Shown in pieces: positions 11,216-24,479 of a DNA stretch of 64,000 nucleotides. The notes beneath the pieces are model-generated. The model was not told where the DNA came from. It searched no databases and saw only the letters and a list, made by a program, of their open reading frames with translations. The translations under genes and the position numbers were made by a program. The first letter of the stretch is position 1, and every line of letters starts with the position of its first letter. The DNA is from Gnetum montanum (taxonomy: Eukaryota; Streptophyta; Gnetopsida; Gnetales; Gnetaceae): the NCBI GenBank assembly GCA_015680685.1, contig MNCI01009146.1:2050-66049 (forward strand), in the 5' to 3' direction.

Positions 11216-14200
11216 AAAATTGACAACAATGGTGAAGTAATGCTAATAATGGATGCAATATAAAGTTTTCCAATATTCATCTTTTGTTAATAAAACTAGA
11301 TGAAAGAAGAAGTTTCAAGTTTCTACTACATGTATTCAAAGATGAATAACTATCCCTCTATTAGAAGGAGACTATTGTTGTAGAGAAAAGTTACATTAAA
11401 TGCTAATGCTACAAATGTTTATCATTAAAATTAGATATTAGATACAATGTTTTAAGAAACTGTAACATTAAGGGAATAATAACTTCTATTAAATGGAAAC
11501 TAAATCTATGAATTTAGAATAAAAGAGAAAGTTTGGTTTGAGATGAAGAAAAAAATGGATTAATTCAAAGATAAAGTTAAATATTTAATGGTGTTGTATC
11601 TCAATTCTAATTCATTTGATTGTTAACTAATAGGTTATGAATTCAAGATTCATTAATGATGTATGTTGGGATTAAATTAATTGGGGTCTTCCCTAACAAC
11701 CATCATAAGAAAATGATACAAAACTTCTGCCTCTATCTCTAGGTCTTATAGTTAAAATGAATCTAGCCAAAATCAAAAATAATTTATAGGAATATAATAT
11801 TACAAAATAAAATTAACCCATTAATAGTAATAGAATTTAAAGCTCCTATTATATGCTTTCTTCTTGTTAATCATATGGACAATATAGTTAAGGTTGATGT
11901 AGATTGTTTGTTAATCAAGCCTATAATTGTTAGTTGAAACATGTAGTTGATATACTTTTTTCAAAATTTTAAAGCTTCATAATGATGTAGTTGCATTGAG
12001 ATAATATAAAGGGGTAGTTTCCTTTAAGAATGTTAAATAAGTAATGATTCTAGCCTATTTCTGCATTCATGCAAATAGCCAAATAACTTAATTAATTTTT
12101 AAAAAGATAAAAGGTTTGGATACTAAATAGGCTATGGGAGGAAGTCTTTGTTGAATTTAATAATACTAGTATACGTATGTCTTTGAAGTAAATGACTTTG
12201 TAAGCAAACTTTGAAAGAAAGCATCACATGAAAGAATTTAATTTTTGAAAACCTATAATTTTATGTATCACATGCTAAAAATTAAAATTAAAAATTAAAT
12301 TATTTGAAAACCTTAAATCATCAAGTATAAAACTAATAATCTAAAGATCATATTTGAATAAATTACTTAACAAAATTCATGCAATGTTATGCAAACAACA
12401 TAAGTCTAATTCTGTATTGTACAAGTTACAAGAGTTATAAAAATTAACCATAAGGACCATTTCCAAATTCATTACATGACTACCAAAAATACAATATTAC
12501 TTAAATCCTTGTCCACAAAGCTTACTTAATCACAAATGTTCCTATAGAAGACTCTGATCTATCATTTGTAACACCACCAAGAAACTTCATTTTAAGACTT
12601 CTACCTAAGATCTGCATGAAACACATGTAGAAATGGTTAGAGCACTTTCATAGTAGGGTGAATCCCCTTGATGCCACCTAGAACAAACTGAAAGATAGGA
12701 CCTAATGCTAAAAAAAAAAACACTATTAGAACTAATAATAATTTTCATAAATATGAATCTATTTGTTAACCTAAACCATAAATCAACCATTAACTCATAA
12801 ATTTTTCTACTTTTGGTACTCTTGTGAGGCTTCTAGCATTAGAATTTTGGAATAACTACAAAGGGTTATACTAACTAAGACTAGTCCTTATGTATGCTAA
12901 TATTCAACTATTGGATTATAATCTTCATGTATAATAATATCTGGTTGTTGGGTTATGTTATGGCTAGTATTAACCCTAGACTTACCCTAGGCCCTATCCC
13001 CTTACTACCACTATAGATAAGGTCTAATACTGGTACTATGTAGTATTTGAAATTGACATGGCTAGATCCATTCCACAATGCTTGTCATTATTGATGAACT
13101 AGTTCTTTTTTATGTTAGTTTCATTACTTCAAAAGTCATGTATGTTAATGAAATGCTACTAATATTGAATAAAATGATAATCATTAGTATTATGGTCAAA
13201 CCCTATCATAAGAATTTTCCATTACCTAACTATCCAATATTAGTAGTCTAAACATTTCCTCCTTGCATTCCAACATGTTGTGTGCACCCATAGACACTTG
13301 AAATGTTTACTAGCCATTATAGACTAAAGATGCAATTTCTACCACCACCACCATTGCTAAGAGAAGATGATGTAGTAGAAGGATGATGTCAAAATGCAAA
13401 AAACAAAAATTTCAGAAATAGTAAATTATAGTGAGAAAGTAACAAACTAGGGTTAAACCGATAATAGATTCCAAGGTTATCTTGATAATAAAAACTAAAA
13501 GAAAAATTATAAGGTAAGTAGATCAAAAAAGAAAATGCTTCTCATGGTAATTGATGAAAGAAAGAATATTTTCTCTACCTTAAGAGATCAATTGATATCT
13601 AAGCTTTACCAAAATAAATAAGTCCAAATCTAAAAATCTTTAAAAGATCCTCCAAGCATAGCCATGAGAACAATCACAAAAGAGAGATATGTACATTCGA
13701 TGCTAAGAGAGTCAACATTGCCAAGAATTTATAGGTACAAAAGGTATGATTTGGGTAATTCCAAGAATATATAATTAATAATATATTTTTGAAAATAAAG
13801 GTAACATAAATGTACAAAAAGGGTCTAATGGTTAACCAATGGGTTAAAGTTACCAAGAGAATCTAGAATGAGCCCACATGTCTAAGAATGGGTTTTAGGA
13901 TAAAATAAAAGAATAACTAGAATAACTTCAAATATATATTTAACATGTCTCATAACCATATTCTTACTTTATTCCAAAATATTAAAATAAAATATAATTA
14001 GAATATAAATAAAATACTAGTAATGGGCCACCATCATCCTTTCAACATGTTCTTCACAAGAGGCATCAAGTATTAGCATTTACTAAAAAATAATAATAAA
14101 AGAAAAAAAAATAATAATATTTTCAATATATAGTAAGAGAAAGATCTAAGGTCCAAATCCATAAGAAGCATAAGCTCTAGACTTAATAAAATATATATGT

Positions 14201-15359
14201 TTACCAAGAGATCTAAGAGTCAAGCCTTTCCAATACTTAAGGGAATGTTCCAAGATATACTATACATAAGCTTATAAGAAAATATTCTATGATGTATTAA
14301 TCATAAAATGCTAATGTATAAAAATAAGAAGTCAAGGATTCAAACCTCAAGATGCACAATCATTAGCATAACCATAAGAGAGACATTAGAATACAATAGC
14401 ATAACCACTAGCAAAATATAATATGTATATTAACATGATATATTAAATATACTATTATGCCAAGAACAAAAAAATAAATATTAAACCTAAGATTATAGGT
14501 TTGAAACACTAGGATGTTACTAAAAATTTTAAAAAAACAAAAAAAAATTGACCTAGTGAGGGTTGGCTCCAACTATAAAAGAGACAACAATAGAAACTAA
14601 AATGGAAAATTAAAATTAAAATTCATATGGAAACATAAAAAAGAATACATAGCTCTACCACAAAATAAATAATGAAAATTAATAGAATGACAATAGAGAT
14701 GACTTTGAAAAATGATGATGATTGCAATGAATGGTGGTATGCTAGGATAATGGAGGTAGTGTGCTACAATAGTGGTGATAGATGCTTAAGTATAAAGAAT
14801 GGGTGGACGACAAATGCTTAGTAGAGAGGCATCAATGAAATGTCAAAGGAATTGATGGTTAGAAATTTTTATTCATTTCAAAATTTCATATAATGGTTGT
14901 TGGTTCATTTCATATATTTAGGCTTCTAAATTTCATTAATTTTTAAGATGATTTTCTTAGAAAACATTGGTAATACACTTAGAAAATGTAGCTTTTGATG
15001 TAAAAGTTAGAGGTCTGATCCAAGGGATTAGACACATGTGGCTTTACTATGTTAGACTCTTCATTTGAATGCTCCTTGTTATAGGTTGCGTTTTGATGGG
15101 AAATGAATAGTTATCAAGTTCTAATTAAACTATGTTATGGCATAACTATGTTTCAGTTATTTCAAATTCTAACATCCAATAAATAATTCTTGTATTTAAT
15201 ATTGTGCAAGATATATAATGAATAATTCTTAAAGGAATCATATTTAATTGATGGAATTTTGAATACATAAAATCCTATTTTTGAGATTACATAGTTTATT
15301 ATATTAGAATATATTTTAGAAGTATTAGATCTTTCATTTATGTTAAAGTTGCATATCAT
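11216..15359. other. AT-rich non-coding DNA
   Basis: I found no reading frame with recognisable protein motifs and no LTR termini. Isolated short frames (12605-12790, 13674-13856) have no family signature. Simple A-rich runs occur near 12280 and 14090. Confidence 0.55.
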
Positions 15360-16095
15360 TATAAATTTATCTATATTTGGTATAAGGTTATTGGATATAA
15401 ATCTAGAAATTACATAATAATAACATGTATTCAAGGAAATATTTAATAACCAACCTTAGAATGTAATCAAAAATTCATCCATTAACCTTAATGAGTTAGT
15501 CCATAATATGATAATGGCATAAAAGTAAATCTAATGTTAGTTAGTAAGGAATTATTTGGTTTATTAAAACATCCAACATTTGATATGCCATTATGAATGA
15601 TTATTGACACTTGAAACATTTTTTTTAACATTATTTACCCATGAGGCATACATTCAAATAAGAAATTTATTACTTAAAATTATGTTGAATGAAATTTTAA
15701 TGGAGATTCACATTGGCTATAATGGATAACTCTTTGTCCTATTAAGCAAGAGGTTACTAGTTTAAGTCACACATTACACATAATTATATTTCCCTATAAT
15801 GCATATAAAGTATTGTGTTGGTTATATTTCTTTTAACTTTATCTATGTTTTATATAAGATTATTGCACATACTTCAAGAAATTATACAGTAAGAACATCT
15901 ATTTAATATAAATTGTCAGCAATTCATTCATTAATCTTAATGAGTTTGTTTATGATATGATACTTAGATAAAAGTGGATCTAATAATTACTAGTTAATGA
16001 GGCATTTCTTGATTGGTTAAAGCATCCAACTTGTGACACACAATTATAGGGGATTGTTGATACTTAAAAATTTTTTCAAGTGTATTTTAGGAAAT
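15360..16095. repeat. Duplicated ~250-bp segment, offset 450 bp
   Basis: The segments around 15360-15640 and 15838-16095 are diverged copies. Both contain ATTCATYCATTAAYCTTAATGAGTT (15473 and 15923), then ATATGATA, TAAAAGT-x-x-ATCTAAT, a TTGGTT(T/A)A stretch followed by AAACATCCAAC or AGCATCCAAC, and finally ATTGTTGA/ATTATTGA before CACTTGAAA or TACTTAAAA. The offset is 450 bases. The copies differ a lot and are old. Confidence 0.7.
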
Positions 16096-17865
16096 TTCTT
16101 AATGAAAAGTACTTGTTATAAAATTATAAATCAAATATGAACTATGATGAATGCTTTTGAAAATTTAATTTGATTTTCATGGGGAATAAGAAATGGGTTG
16201 GTTATAATAAAAATTCATATGGGTGAAATTTGGATATTAACCAAAATACCAATATCATATTGATAATTTGAAATTTTCAATATGTGAAGGTCTTTAAAAG
16301 TATTATGTTTTCACTTTTGCATCATCCAAAAAATCAACAAAACTAATTACTTTTAGTTTTATCATTGATTAATGATCATTCAAAAATATAAAGATATTTC
16401 TCGATAAACTTGTAACATACCTTTGCATGGACTTAAAAGAGAAGGAATTACATATGATCAAACCTTCAGATGTAAAAGATATTGATGATAAAATTTGATT
16501 GGAATGATCATTCAACATGACACAAGGGAAAGAAAATAATGATATGATATCAAATGCTTTGAAACATTCATGCACTACAAGGATGAAAAACTATGAACAA
16601 TGATCATATGATGTAGTGAATTAGAAGTTTGATAAAATGTAAAGAACATAAATGATAAAACTAATTTTATAAATAAAATTAACCCAAGTATATAAATCAT
16701 GAGGTGAATCATAAATTTATCAAAATAAAATATGATAAGAATGTACAATATCTAAAAATATAGTACTTAAAAGAATAAATAAGTATGAAAATTATCTCTC
16801 AATAATATCTAGCAATATATAAAAAAATAAATGCTAGAGATACAAAGGAAATAAATTTAATTAGGTTAGAATTAAAAAATATAGTATCTACATCCAAGGC
16901 ACACCTTCACTTAGAATCTACAAAAGAAAGAATGACTATACACTAAGTGAGAAGGCTTGAAACCTTTCCTATTTAACTAAGGAAAAGGATCATGGATGAG
17001 AGTAGAAGCAAGGGGTACTACAACCTATAAGACATGTTAGAATAGAATTCATACACATGTTTCCAAAACATAAGCATGACTAAAAAATATATAGAAGTAA
17101 CCAAATGCACGTAGCCAAACATAACATAAGTAAAGTAACATAATGAACAAACAATACCTACCAAGTAATAGGTTGTACATCACCAACTAATAAAACATAA
17201 CCTTCCCCTTTCATCCATCAACTTGAAAATAAAAGGAGGCTAGTACATACCATGCTTAGTGTCATACATGTGATTAGTTTTTACTAGTACTTTTCAAATC
17301 ATATTTTCAAAGCAAATACCAAATCAAATGCCAAACTACCATGCACATAAATTTATTATTAGTTTCAAATAATGAGAGATGTTACTGAGGACTTACCTCT
17401 TACATTCCAAATTGCTAATGGTAGAGGAATTATCTAATACCTATCTCTAATGCTCCAAATACATTAAGCCAAGACCAATGAGCCTAGGATACTCTCTCCT
17501 ATAGAATGGAACCTGTAGAAAGAGCCATACTCATTCATCCTAGTGGAGGTCAAATATCAAATAGTTCCAGGAAGCCCATCTTCAAGTTTCCATAAAGCAT
17601 GATGCTATCTACTATTAAAAAAAAAATACAACCATCAAAACATTTAAAATCAAACATTAATGGTGAAGGGATATACCAATAGGATAACAAAATTAGATAA
17701 CTAAAATTCCATACAAAGTTAAATAATTGATTCCAAGGTTAAATACAATATTTTAACATGTCCCAAACAAGCCAAATGATGCCCATAAATTTTCAAAGAT
17801 ACTAAAACATGTCAAATTAATCTTTAATGGTGAAATTGATGTAGAAATAGCAAAATCCTGAAGCC
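16096..17865. other. AT-rich non-coding DNA
   Basis: No coding or structural signal was recognised. A short minus-strand frame at 16369-16575 has no family motif. Confidence 0.55.
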
Positions 17866-17867
17866 AC

Positions 17868-18465
17868 AACCTTACCATGATCCATGGTGACTTACTATTA
17901 TAAGACCAAGACCTAACCACAACTTGTGATATATAAACAAATCCATTAACATAAACATATGTTAAAAATACTTTATAATGACTTGACCACAACTTGAACA
18001 TGACCCATGATGAATAGATAACTACTTGACCATGACCCATGATGGATAAAAAATGACTTAACCATGATCCATGATCAAGAAAAAACTACTTGAATGGTTC
18101 ATAATGATAAGAATGACTTAGAAAGCTTGATCATTACCAAACCATGACTCATGGTGGGAGAGCATGGCTAGAACATGACTTTCCATGAACAAAAAACCTT
18201 TTAAGGAAACTCAAAATAATAACAATGATAAAAGGGACATAACCAAAACTTCATCATGAATCTTGGTGGAAGACCATGATCTAGTCCTAAATTTACCATG
18301 ACTCATGATGTAAGACTATGACTTGACCATAAATCATGGGATAGTAGGTGTTATTGAAATAAAAATCAAAATGGTAAGAAAATAATAAAGTGGTTTACCA
18401 TGACTTTATCACCACCCATTGTGGGAACCATAACCTAATTACAACTTGTGGTTCATACCATAAGT
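17868..18465. repeat. Degenerate minisatellite with CATGAYCCATGRTG core
   Basis: The motif CATGACCCATGATG and variants (ATGATCCATGGTG, ATGACTCATGGTG, ATGACTCATGATG) recurs at least eight times, at irregular intervals, usually preceded by ACTTGACC or a variant. Intervening lengths vary, so it is a decayed tandem array. The core is partly self-complementary (CATGATCCATGATC), giving short hairpins. No protein is encoded; the frame across 17753-18040 comes from the repeat. Confidence 0.7.
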
Positions 18466-20014
18466 CTTACTAGAAATTATGATTGAAGATAATTAACAAT
18501 CAACTAGTGATATAGAAAACATTATAGCTATGACTTAGAGATCATAGAATAATCTATAGATTGAGAGAAAGATAACCAAAAAGATGATGGTATGATAAAG
18601 TATTCAAACTCTAGGTAAAACTCATTGAATGCTCATAAAAATAATAATAACATATAAGCAAAATTATCGCATCCCCATTTCTAAATGGAGTCATTCTATA
18701 ACAAAGATATTATAACTTCATAATAAATGATGTAATTAGTATAATAATACTTGTAAGGAAAAGTTATAATTATATTTGAAAGGAAAGGTTGTATAAATGG
18801 ACATGTCTCTTGAGATGATATTTAGGGTTTTAACATAAGATATTTATAGTTAGGAATTAGAGGTCATGATAGCATGGGGTTGCAGAGCCAATAAAGGTAA
18901 GTAATGGGTGTTGAGTAAACTGGAATAGGAAGGTGGTTAACAATATATTATTGTTGGGTGCAACTCTAACCATGGTGTTAGTTCTAGATTGCATCTAAGG
19001 GATAGTTGCCAGAGGAAGATAACCTTAAGAAGCCCTTAGAGCATGACCTAGATATATTATTTTCACATTAATAAACTTTTCTTTTCATTACGTTGTACAT
19101 TTTTTTTGTTGTATTCATTATGCATCATGTTTAATGTTACATATATTTGAAATTTTTCATGACATATGAAAATGAGATGTCATAATTGGTATTAGAGAAA
19201 ACCATAATCCAGGACCAACTTGTATTAAGGATCCACTACAATTTAAAGAAAAATATTAAGCTATAATTTAGGAAGAGTCATGAATCACCACTAGAAGAGC
19301 ATCATGTCTAGGATAAAACTTTCAACCAAGAAGATACCTTCCGAAAGACTTATATGAATATTTTTGATCAAACTTTAAGCAGATCAAACTACACACCAAT
19401 AAGATATATCAATTATGAGACATTCTAGTAAGATAAGGGTAACATTAGTCTACATAACTCTTAATTGTCTTCTATTAATGTAAAGTTTTCATTAGTTACC
19501 TAAGGTGATCCTTATGTCTCTACTATGAGGCTAGTAAATCATAGTGAAGATATTGTAGCCTGGTAACCTTATTTTTAGAGCTAGATAACATTACTTAATT
19601 TATTGAGTTTTTATCATATTATAATAGGATGTGAATTTATTATGAGTCTAAATTTTGCAAGGAGGAAACATTAATAACATTAATTTGATAAAAATAGAGG
19701 ATTTTAGTCTTTCAAAACTATAAAAATATAAATGACTTATTAAAACCTAAGATCATGCCCAACACATAATATTTATCAAGATGATTAAAATGGTACCAAT
19801 TTTTTTCTAATTGGACTTACGATTTGGAAGATATCATTATTTGAATTTTCTCATAAAATGTGACTTAATTAAACTAAAAATTTAAAATTTTATAAAGTTA
19901 AAATTATAATTTAATGTCCAAAATTAGGATCAATAATCAAACTCATGACCTTAAGGTTTAGAAACCTAACTTTTAGCCTTTTTACATGAGCCACCTAGTC
20001 CATATCCTAGGTTG
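18466..20014. other. AT-rich non-coding DNA
   Basis: No gene, LTR end or repeat with clear copies was recognised in this interval. Confidence 0.5.
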
Positions 20015-20030
20015 TATATATATATATATA
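20015..20030. repeat. (TA)8 microsatellite
   Basis: Eight consecutive TA units are seen directly, followed by an AT-rich tail. Confidence 0.95.
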
Positions 20031-20267
20031 ATAAATAGATAAGAACTCAAAAAATGGTGTGGGGTGGTGTAGGGAGGCAAGGAGATATAGGCATGATCCC
20101 TTTCTATTAGGGCCTTGTAGGCCTTTCGATTAGGGTCACCTATGCTCTTCTGTCAATGAGGCATTAGACCTATCACTAGGGTTTGCCTAGGCCCTACTAT
20201 TGCATGCTAGTCCTACAACCAATGTGATAACCATATATTTTGATAAAAAATTATAATGTTTCAACCA

Positions 20268-20351
20268 TGTAGGCTATGCTAGCCTACAAAGGGGCTATGC
20301 AAGCCTACAAAGGGGCTATGCAAGCCTACAAGAGGCTATGTAGTCTTGTAA
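20268..20351. repeat. 21-bp tandem repeat, ~3.8 units, with hairpin arms
   Basis: Units start at 20272, 20293, 20314 and 20335 with GGCTATGCAAGCCTACAAAGG as the consensus, and the last one is partial and diverged. The left edge forms a hairpin: TGTAGGCT (20268-20275) pairs with AGCCTACA (20281-20288) over a 5-base loop. Because 21 is divisible by three, the repeat creates a periodic M-Q-A-Y-K-G-A-like frame (20276-20503), which I do not regard as a gene. Confidence 0.9.
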
Positions 20352-21182
20352 TTGGTCTCATAGCCTCATCCACACTACATGTACTTGTGCCATTATTACT
20401 ACATGATGAAAAACCTACAAAATTACACTTGTCACATTGTCATCCTACTTGCCTTGCCATAACTACTATGTGGTGCAAGTCCTCTTCCATGTTGGAGATT
20501 TAAGTGGTAAGAAATATTGATGTTGATGAACACTGTGGGCATTGGTGGCCTATACCATAGAGATTTATGATGGTAGAAAGTACTAATGATAGTGGACACC
20601 ACTAGCATTTCTAGTTCCTACATGAATTGGGTATGAAAATTAAATTTGAATAATATGATCAAATTAGTGTCTTAGGAAGTTCTTAAAAATCCCCAAAATT
20701 TTTTTTATATTTTAAACTTGGAGGCCCATAATTTTTAATCTTGGAAACCTTTTTAATTAATGAAAAGTCATTTCCAATAGATTTTATCCCTCTAGATGCA
20801 ATGATGAAGTCAAATCTATGCCATGGAACTTTAGATATTAATTCTTAATATCATCCCTTAAAATATTCCTTATAAGTATTGGGAGTTATATTTAGCATAA
20901 TTTAAGCACTTGATGTTCATTTTTTTTATATAAATAGTCATTACACATATTTTTTAGCCTTATGAATTTAAAGGGGATGTTATATTAGTTATTCAAGTAA
21001 CTGATAATTAGGTGATAGTTTGAATCATGCCTTAGTGGGTTATAACACAAATTAACTAACCATGTCTAACCATCTAATTATTATGGCTAACAAATTTAAC
21101 AATTTTGGTCATCTTGGATCTTAAGGTTAGGTAACTAAGTTATGCATATAGATAGAATTAGGCCATTAAACCGTAGTTTTTT
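20352..21182. other. Non-coding DNA without recognised features
   Basis: Nothing recognisable was found up to the assembly gap. Confidence 0.5.
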
Positions 21183-21212
21183 NNNNNNNNNNNNNNNNNN
21201 NNNNNNNNNNNN
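21183..21212. other. Assembly gap, 30 N
   Basis: Thirty unknown bases follow a T-run and are followed by a G-rich run (GGGTGGGGAGGGGGGTGG at 21213-21230). The homopolymer context probably stopped assembly. The true gap length is unknown. Confidence 0.98.
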
Positions 21213-21959
21213 GGGTGGGGAGGGGGGTGGTAGAAAGGCCATTAAGAGTGTACGAAATAAGCTCAAATTATTACCTATGAAAAAAATAAAGTAGTTGGAT
21301 AATTAGTTCATAAACCATAATATAAGAAATATTTATACTAATGTAGTCAGCAAACATATCATGCAACATATATTGATCATAATGAAGAATAATAACCTTG
21401 TGTTGACAAGGTAAATGATGCCTATGAGAAGAAAAAATCCAAGATAAAATCCATGTTTGAAAGTTACAACATACAATATTCTTGCAAGATCATTTTCAAA
21501 TGAAAGATAACATCTGTTATTGATGATTCATCTAGTGGTATGTTGTTAATCAATTGTTAGCCCTAGATTTGGAATGTATTTCATGCATCTAGTATTTATG
21601 ATTTTCATATGTATGGTTAAGGTTTTTATATCCTAGGCATGCATCCTTGCCTTCTAGTTTATACTTGTAGGTTTGAAACATGTTTCATGCTTCTCAGAAA
21701 TTTTCTCACCTTGGTCGAAGATCCTTAGAAGGCTCCAACATGTTCCTAGGCCTCCCAACATTCATCTAGGAGAATAAGTATAAAATACGGTGGTAGGCAT
21801 ATCTTGTCTTTCTTGTGCCAGCTCACTCCTTGCATCATAATAGGGGCACTAGCACACCCCCTGCATCCCCCCACCTTGAATTCTTAGTTTGGGTACTTTT
21901 CCTCCTTTGCCATCTCTAGTAAATTATGGGTTATCCAGGTTGTGCTGACAAACCTCTAT
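21213..21959. other. Non-coding DNA between gap and LTR B
   Basis: Apart from the G-rich run at the gap edge and a C-rich patch near 21850-21872, nothing is recognised. Confidence 0.45.
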
Positions 21960-22810
21960 TGATGCTTGGACACTAGCAAATCCTTGCCATTATGCTACAA
22001 AAACTATAAATACTAAAGATGAGCTCCATATGAAAAAAACTTAGTTCTAAGCATTTTATTTTGGATTTTGACATCTTTTTTGTGTGTAAATAACTCTTTA
22101 TTCCTTGGAAAAGTGATTCCTTTCCTGTTTTGTGTGTGTCTTAAGGTATCACTTTCACAAGTGTGACTAGACTCTATTAGAGTGATACCATGCGTATGTA
22201 GTCTAGAACCATTTGGATAATATGAAGTCTAGTGTTTCCATAGTGAATAAATCTTATGATTTTTTCCATTTTTACATCATTGATATCTTAAATATTAAAA
22301 TACCAAAAAAAATTTAAAACATTAAAAGCATAAAAATATTTACTTATTTTCTTTTTTCCATAAGCTACAATAATTCAAACATAGCCAAGGAGGTCATAAC
22401 TTCAGAAAATGGTATTGAAGCATCAAGGTTATAACTAACAGTAATTTTATTACATTTTGTGTGTGATGTTGCACCTATCCCTTGAGGAATTGCAACATGA
22501 GCATTATGCTTATCCCTAGGTGGAATTGCAATGTATGTGTTTATTATTATTTTTTTATTTATCATAAAGGTAAAACCAATAAGAATTATAAAACATAAAA
22601 TTATAAATATTTTCTTGATCTTACCCCATGGAAACATGGGTTTCCAATTGTATCATATGTATTATAATATCTTTTATATTTAGTGAATGTAATGATATAC
22701 ATGAGTGTTCTTGGCAGTCTACTTAACATATTTCTTGAAGCTTACAACTGGATTGCATTATAATTTGTATGATATATTTCATTTGTTCAAAATTGATGGG
22801 ACTTATATCA
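21960..22810 (+). repeat. Probable LTR of element B
   Basis: The proposed LTR begins TGATGC at 21960 and ends TATCA at 22810, one base before the primer site. The TATA box lies 45 bp from the start (52 bp in A1). Length is 851 bp, against 900 in A1. Base-level similarity to the A1 LTR is not evident. The call rests on layout, and the start is uncertain. Confidence 0.45.
22005..22012 (+). promoter_or_regulatory. TATA box in LTR of B
   Basis: TATAAATA lies in the same relative position as in the A1 LTRs. Confidence 0.45.
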
Positions 22811-22811
22811 T

Positions 22812-22823
22812 TGGTGTCATTGC
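22812..22823 (+). other. Primer-binding site of B (tRNA-Asp type, decayed)
   Basis: TGGTGTCATTGC matches the first 12 bases of the tRNA-Asp complement (TGGCGCCGTTGC) except for three transitions. The following bases diverge. Confidence 0.5.
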
Positions 22824-22939
22824 TAGTGAGGGCATTGATGAATTGTTTATAAATACCTGTACATTCTTAATTTAACTTTTATTCAAATCAAATTTATGTT
22901 TTAGTTATGTTTGTGTAGTTTGTTGTGAAAGCTAATGAA

Positions 22940-24330
22940 ATGGTAGATAGTGTTAAGAGCACATCTAAAATTTCTAGTGATGCACCAAAAGGAGGAAGAA
23001 ATTTTATTATCTTTGAGCATTTAAAGGATAAGGCCCTTTCGTTGGTTGTGTTGGCTTATCATTAAGATAAGCAAGGAAGGTAGAAAGATTCACATGGTTG
23101 ATTTGTTAGGGATCTAGTTATGATTACACCTAATGATCTCATTACTACCTTGATCAATATGGGGCTAGAGGTTGAGTGTGTAGTTTACACTAACCCTATG
23201 TTTAATGAGTATGAGCCCTTGTACATGTAGGATCTTCAAGATTAGCTAGGATAAGAAGAGGCTAGCCACAAATTTTTATCTAATTATTCAAATGGGAAGA
23301 AAGAGGCTAAAATAGATAATAAATGGCATCAAGGCTCATGGCTAGCTATCTTAACCTCAAATGTAACTCAACATGATGATCTTCATTTCAAGTTCTAGCA
23401 TTTTCATTTGTCTAGAACTATTGGTGGTAATGATGATTTCACTTTGTTTAATTAGGGTGACTTTCACGAGCTAATGAAAGTTGTATATATTTCAAGGAAG
23501 CATCTTCACAATAGTAGAATCAAAAAAATTAGCATGGTCTATGTTCCAACATATAGACGATATACTAGTGATAATTTCCAACTCCATGTGTAAGAGTTTA
23601 ACAATGCTTGCTATCTCCAAGGAATTGTAAGTGATTGATAGAAGTTATGGTTAGTTCCTTGTACCTTCATGTAACATGAAGAAACTTGGCATAAATTTTT
23701 ACCTCCTTAATCAATTAAAATATGGGTTGATATGATCAAAATATTACACAAAAAATTTAAACCTATGTCTAAATCTCTAATATGTATAAGAAGATGACAG
23801 GATGGAAACAAGGAGCCCATGAGCCTCTTGAAATTGTAATGGAGAGGTACATGAAAAGTGCTGATTGGAATCCAAACCATGGTTTTAGCCAATGAGAGTA
23901 GTTGATGCATATTGTAGAAGGGCTAAGGAAAGAAACAAGAGAGTGTATGGATATGTATGTGATGAACCAAGTGTATAAAAGGTCCATTTCCTAAATCAAA
24001 ACACTTTTAAATAACATTGCTAACATGGAAGGTGAATGGTGGAAGTAACAATTAGCCAAGGAGTATAATCATGATTCATCATGTAGACAAGAGGTTAAGA
24101 ATAGTACTACCAAAACTCCTACTATGGTGGAGGCTCTAGCACAAGATCAAGTTAGAACAAACAAATCCTTGAAAAACTTGGCCCACCATGTCGACGGAGT
24201 ATGTGATGCGATGGACAAGAAGATGATCACTATTGTTAAGGACATTGAAGGTAAGGTGGTTGAAGCTAGAACCAATGTAGTTGCATCATATGAACAAAGA
24301 AAGAGTTATGATGATAACAATTAAGGAAAT
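22940..24330 (+). pseudogene. gag: gag of B, degenerate
   Basis: From an ATG at 22940 one frame runs with stops through SRKHLHNSRIKKISM (near 23490) and VPTYRRYTSDNFQLHV (23537-23590). These align with PKMHLKDSQIKRLDM and the following block of A1 gag. After a frameshift near 23760-23800 the sequence continues with GAHEPLEIVMERYM, LMHIVEGLRKETRE and a final open stretch (24124-24324). These match THEPLDAAMSHYY and LRHIMDGLRNETRR of A1. Mutations include CAA to TAA changes at several Gln positions. The N-terminal ~200 codons have no counterpart in A1. Confidence 0.8.
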
Positions 24331-24479
24331 TTCTCTTAATCCAAGATCATTCAAGAATATTCAAATGAAACTTCCTTATCCTCCTCTAATGATAAGGAAC
24401 CCTATGAGTACTATGAAGACTCTCATAATTCTCAGTGCTTCATAATTATGGCTCACATGATTGCTAAGAAGGGCCAATC

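Noticed and set aside
17753-18040. Minus-strand 95-codon frame
   Set aside because: Mostly inside the CATGACCCATGATG minisatellite; its sequence reflects the repeat.
20276-20503. MQAYKGA-type repeat protein
   Set aside because: It is created by the 21-bp tandem repeat, whose period is divisible by three; the rest of the frame has no motif.
22365-22637. Minus-strand frame of 90 codons with a hydrophobic start
   Set aside because: It lies inside the probable LTR of B, has no homology cue, and hydrophobicity is expected from A/T-rich codons.
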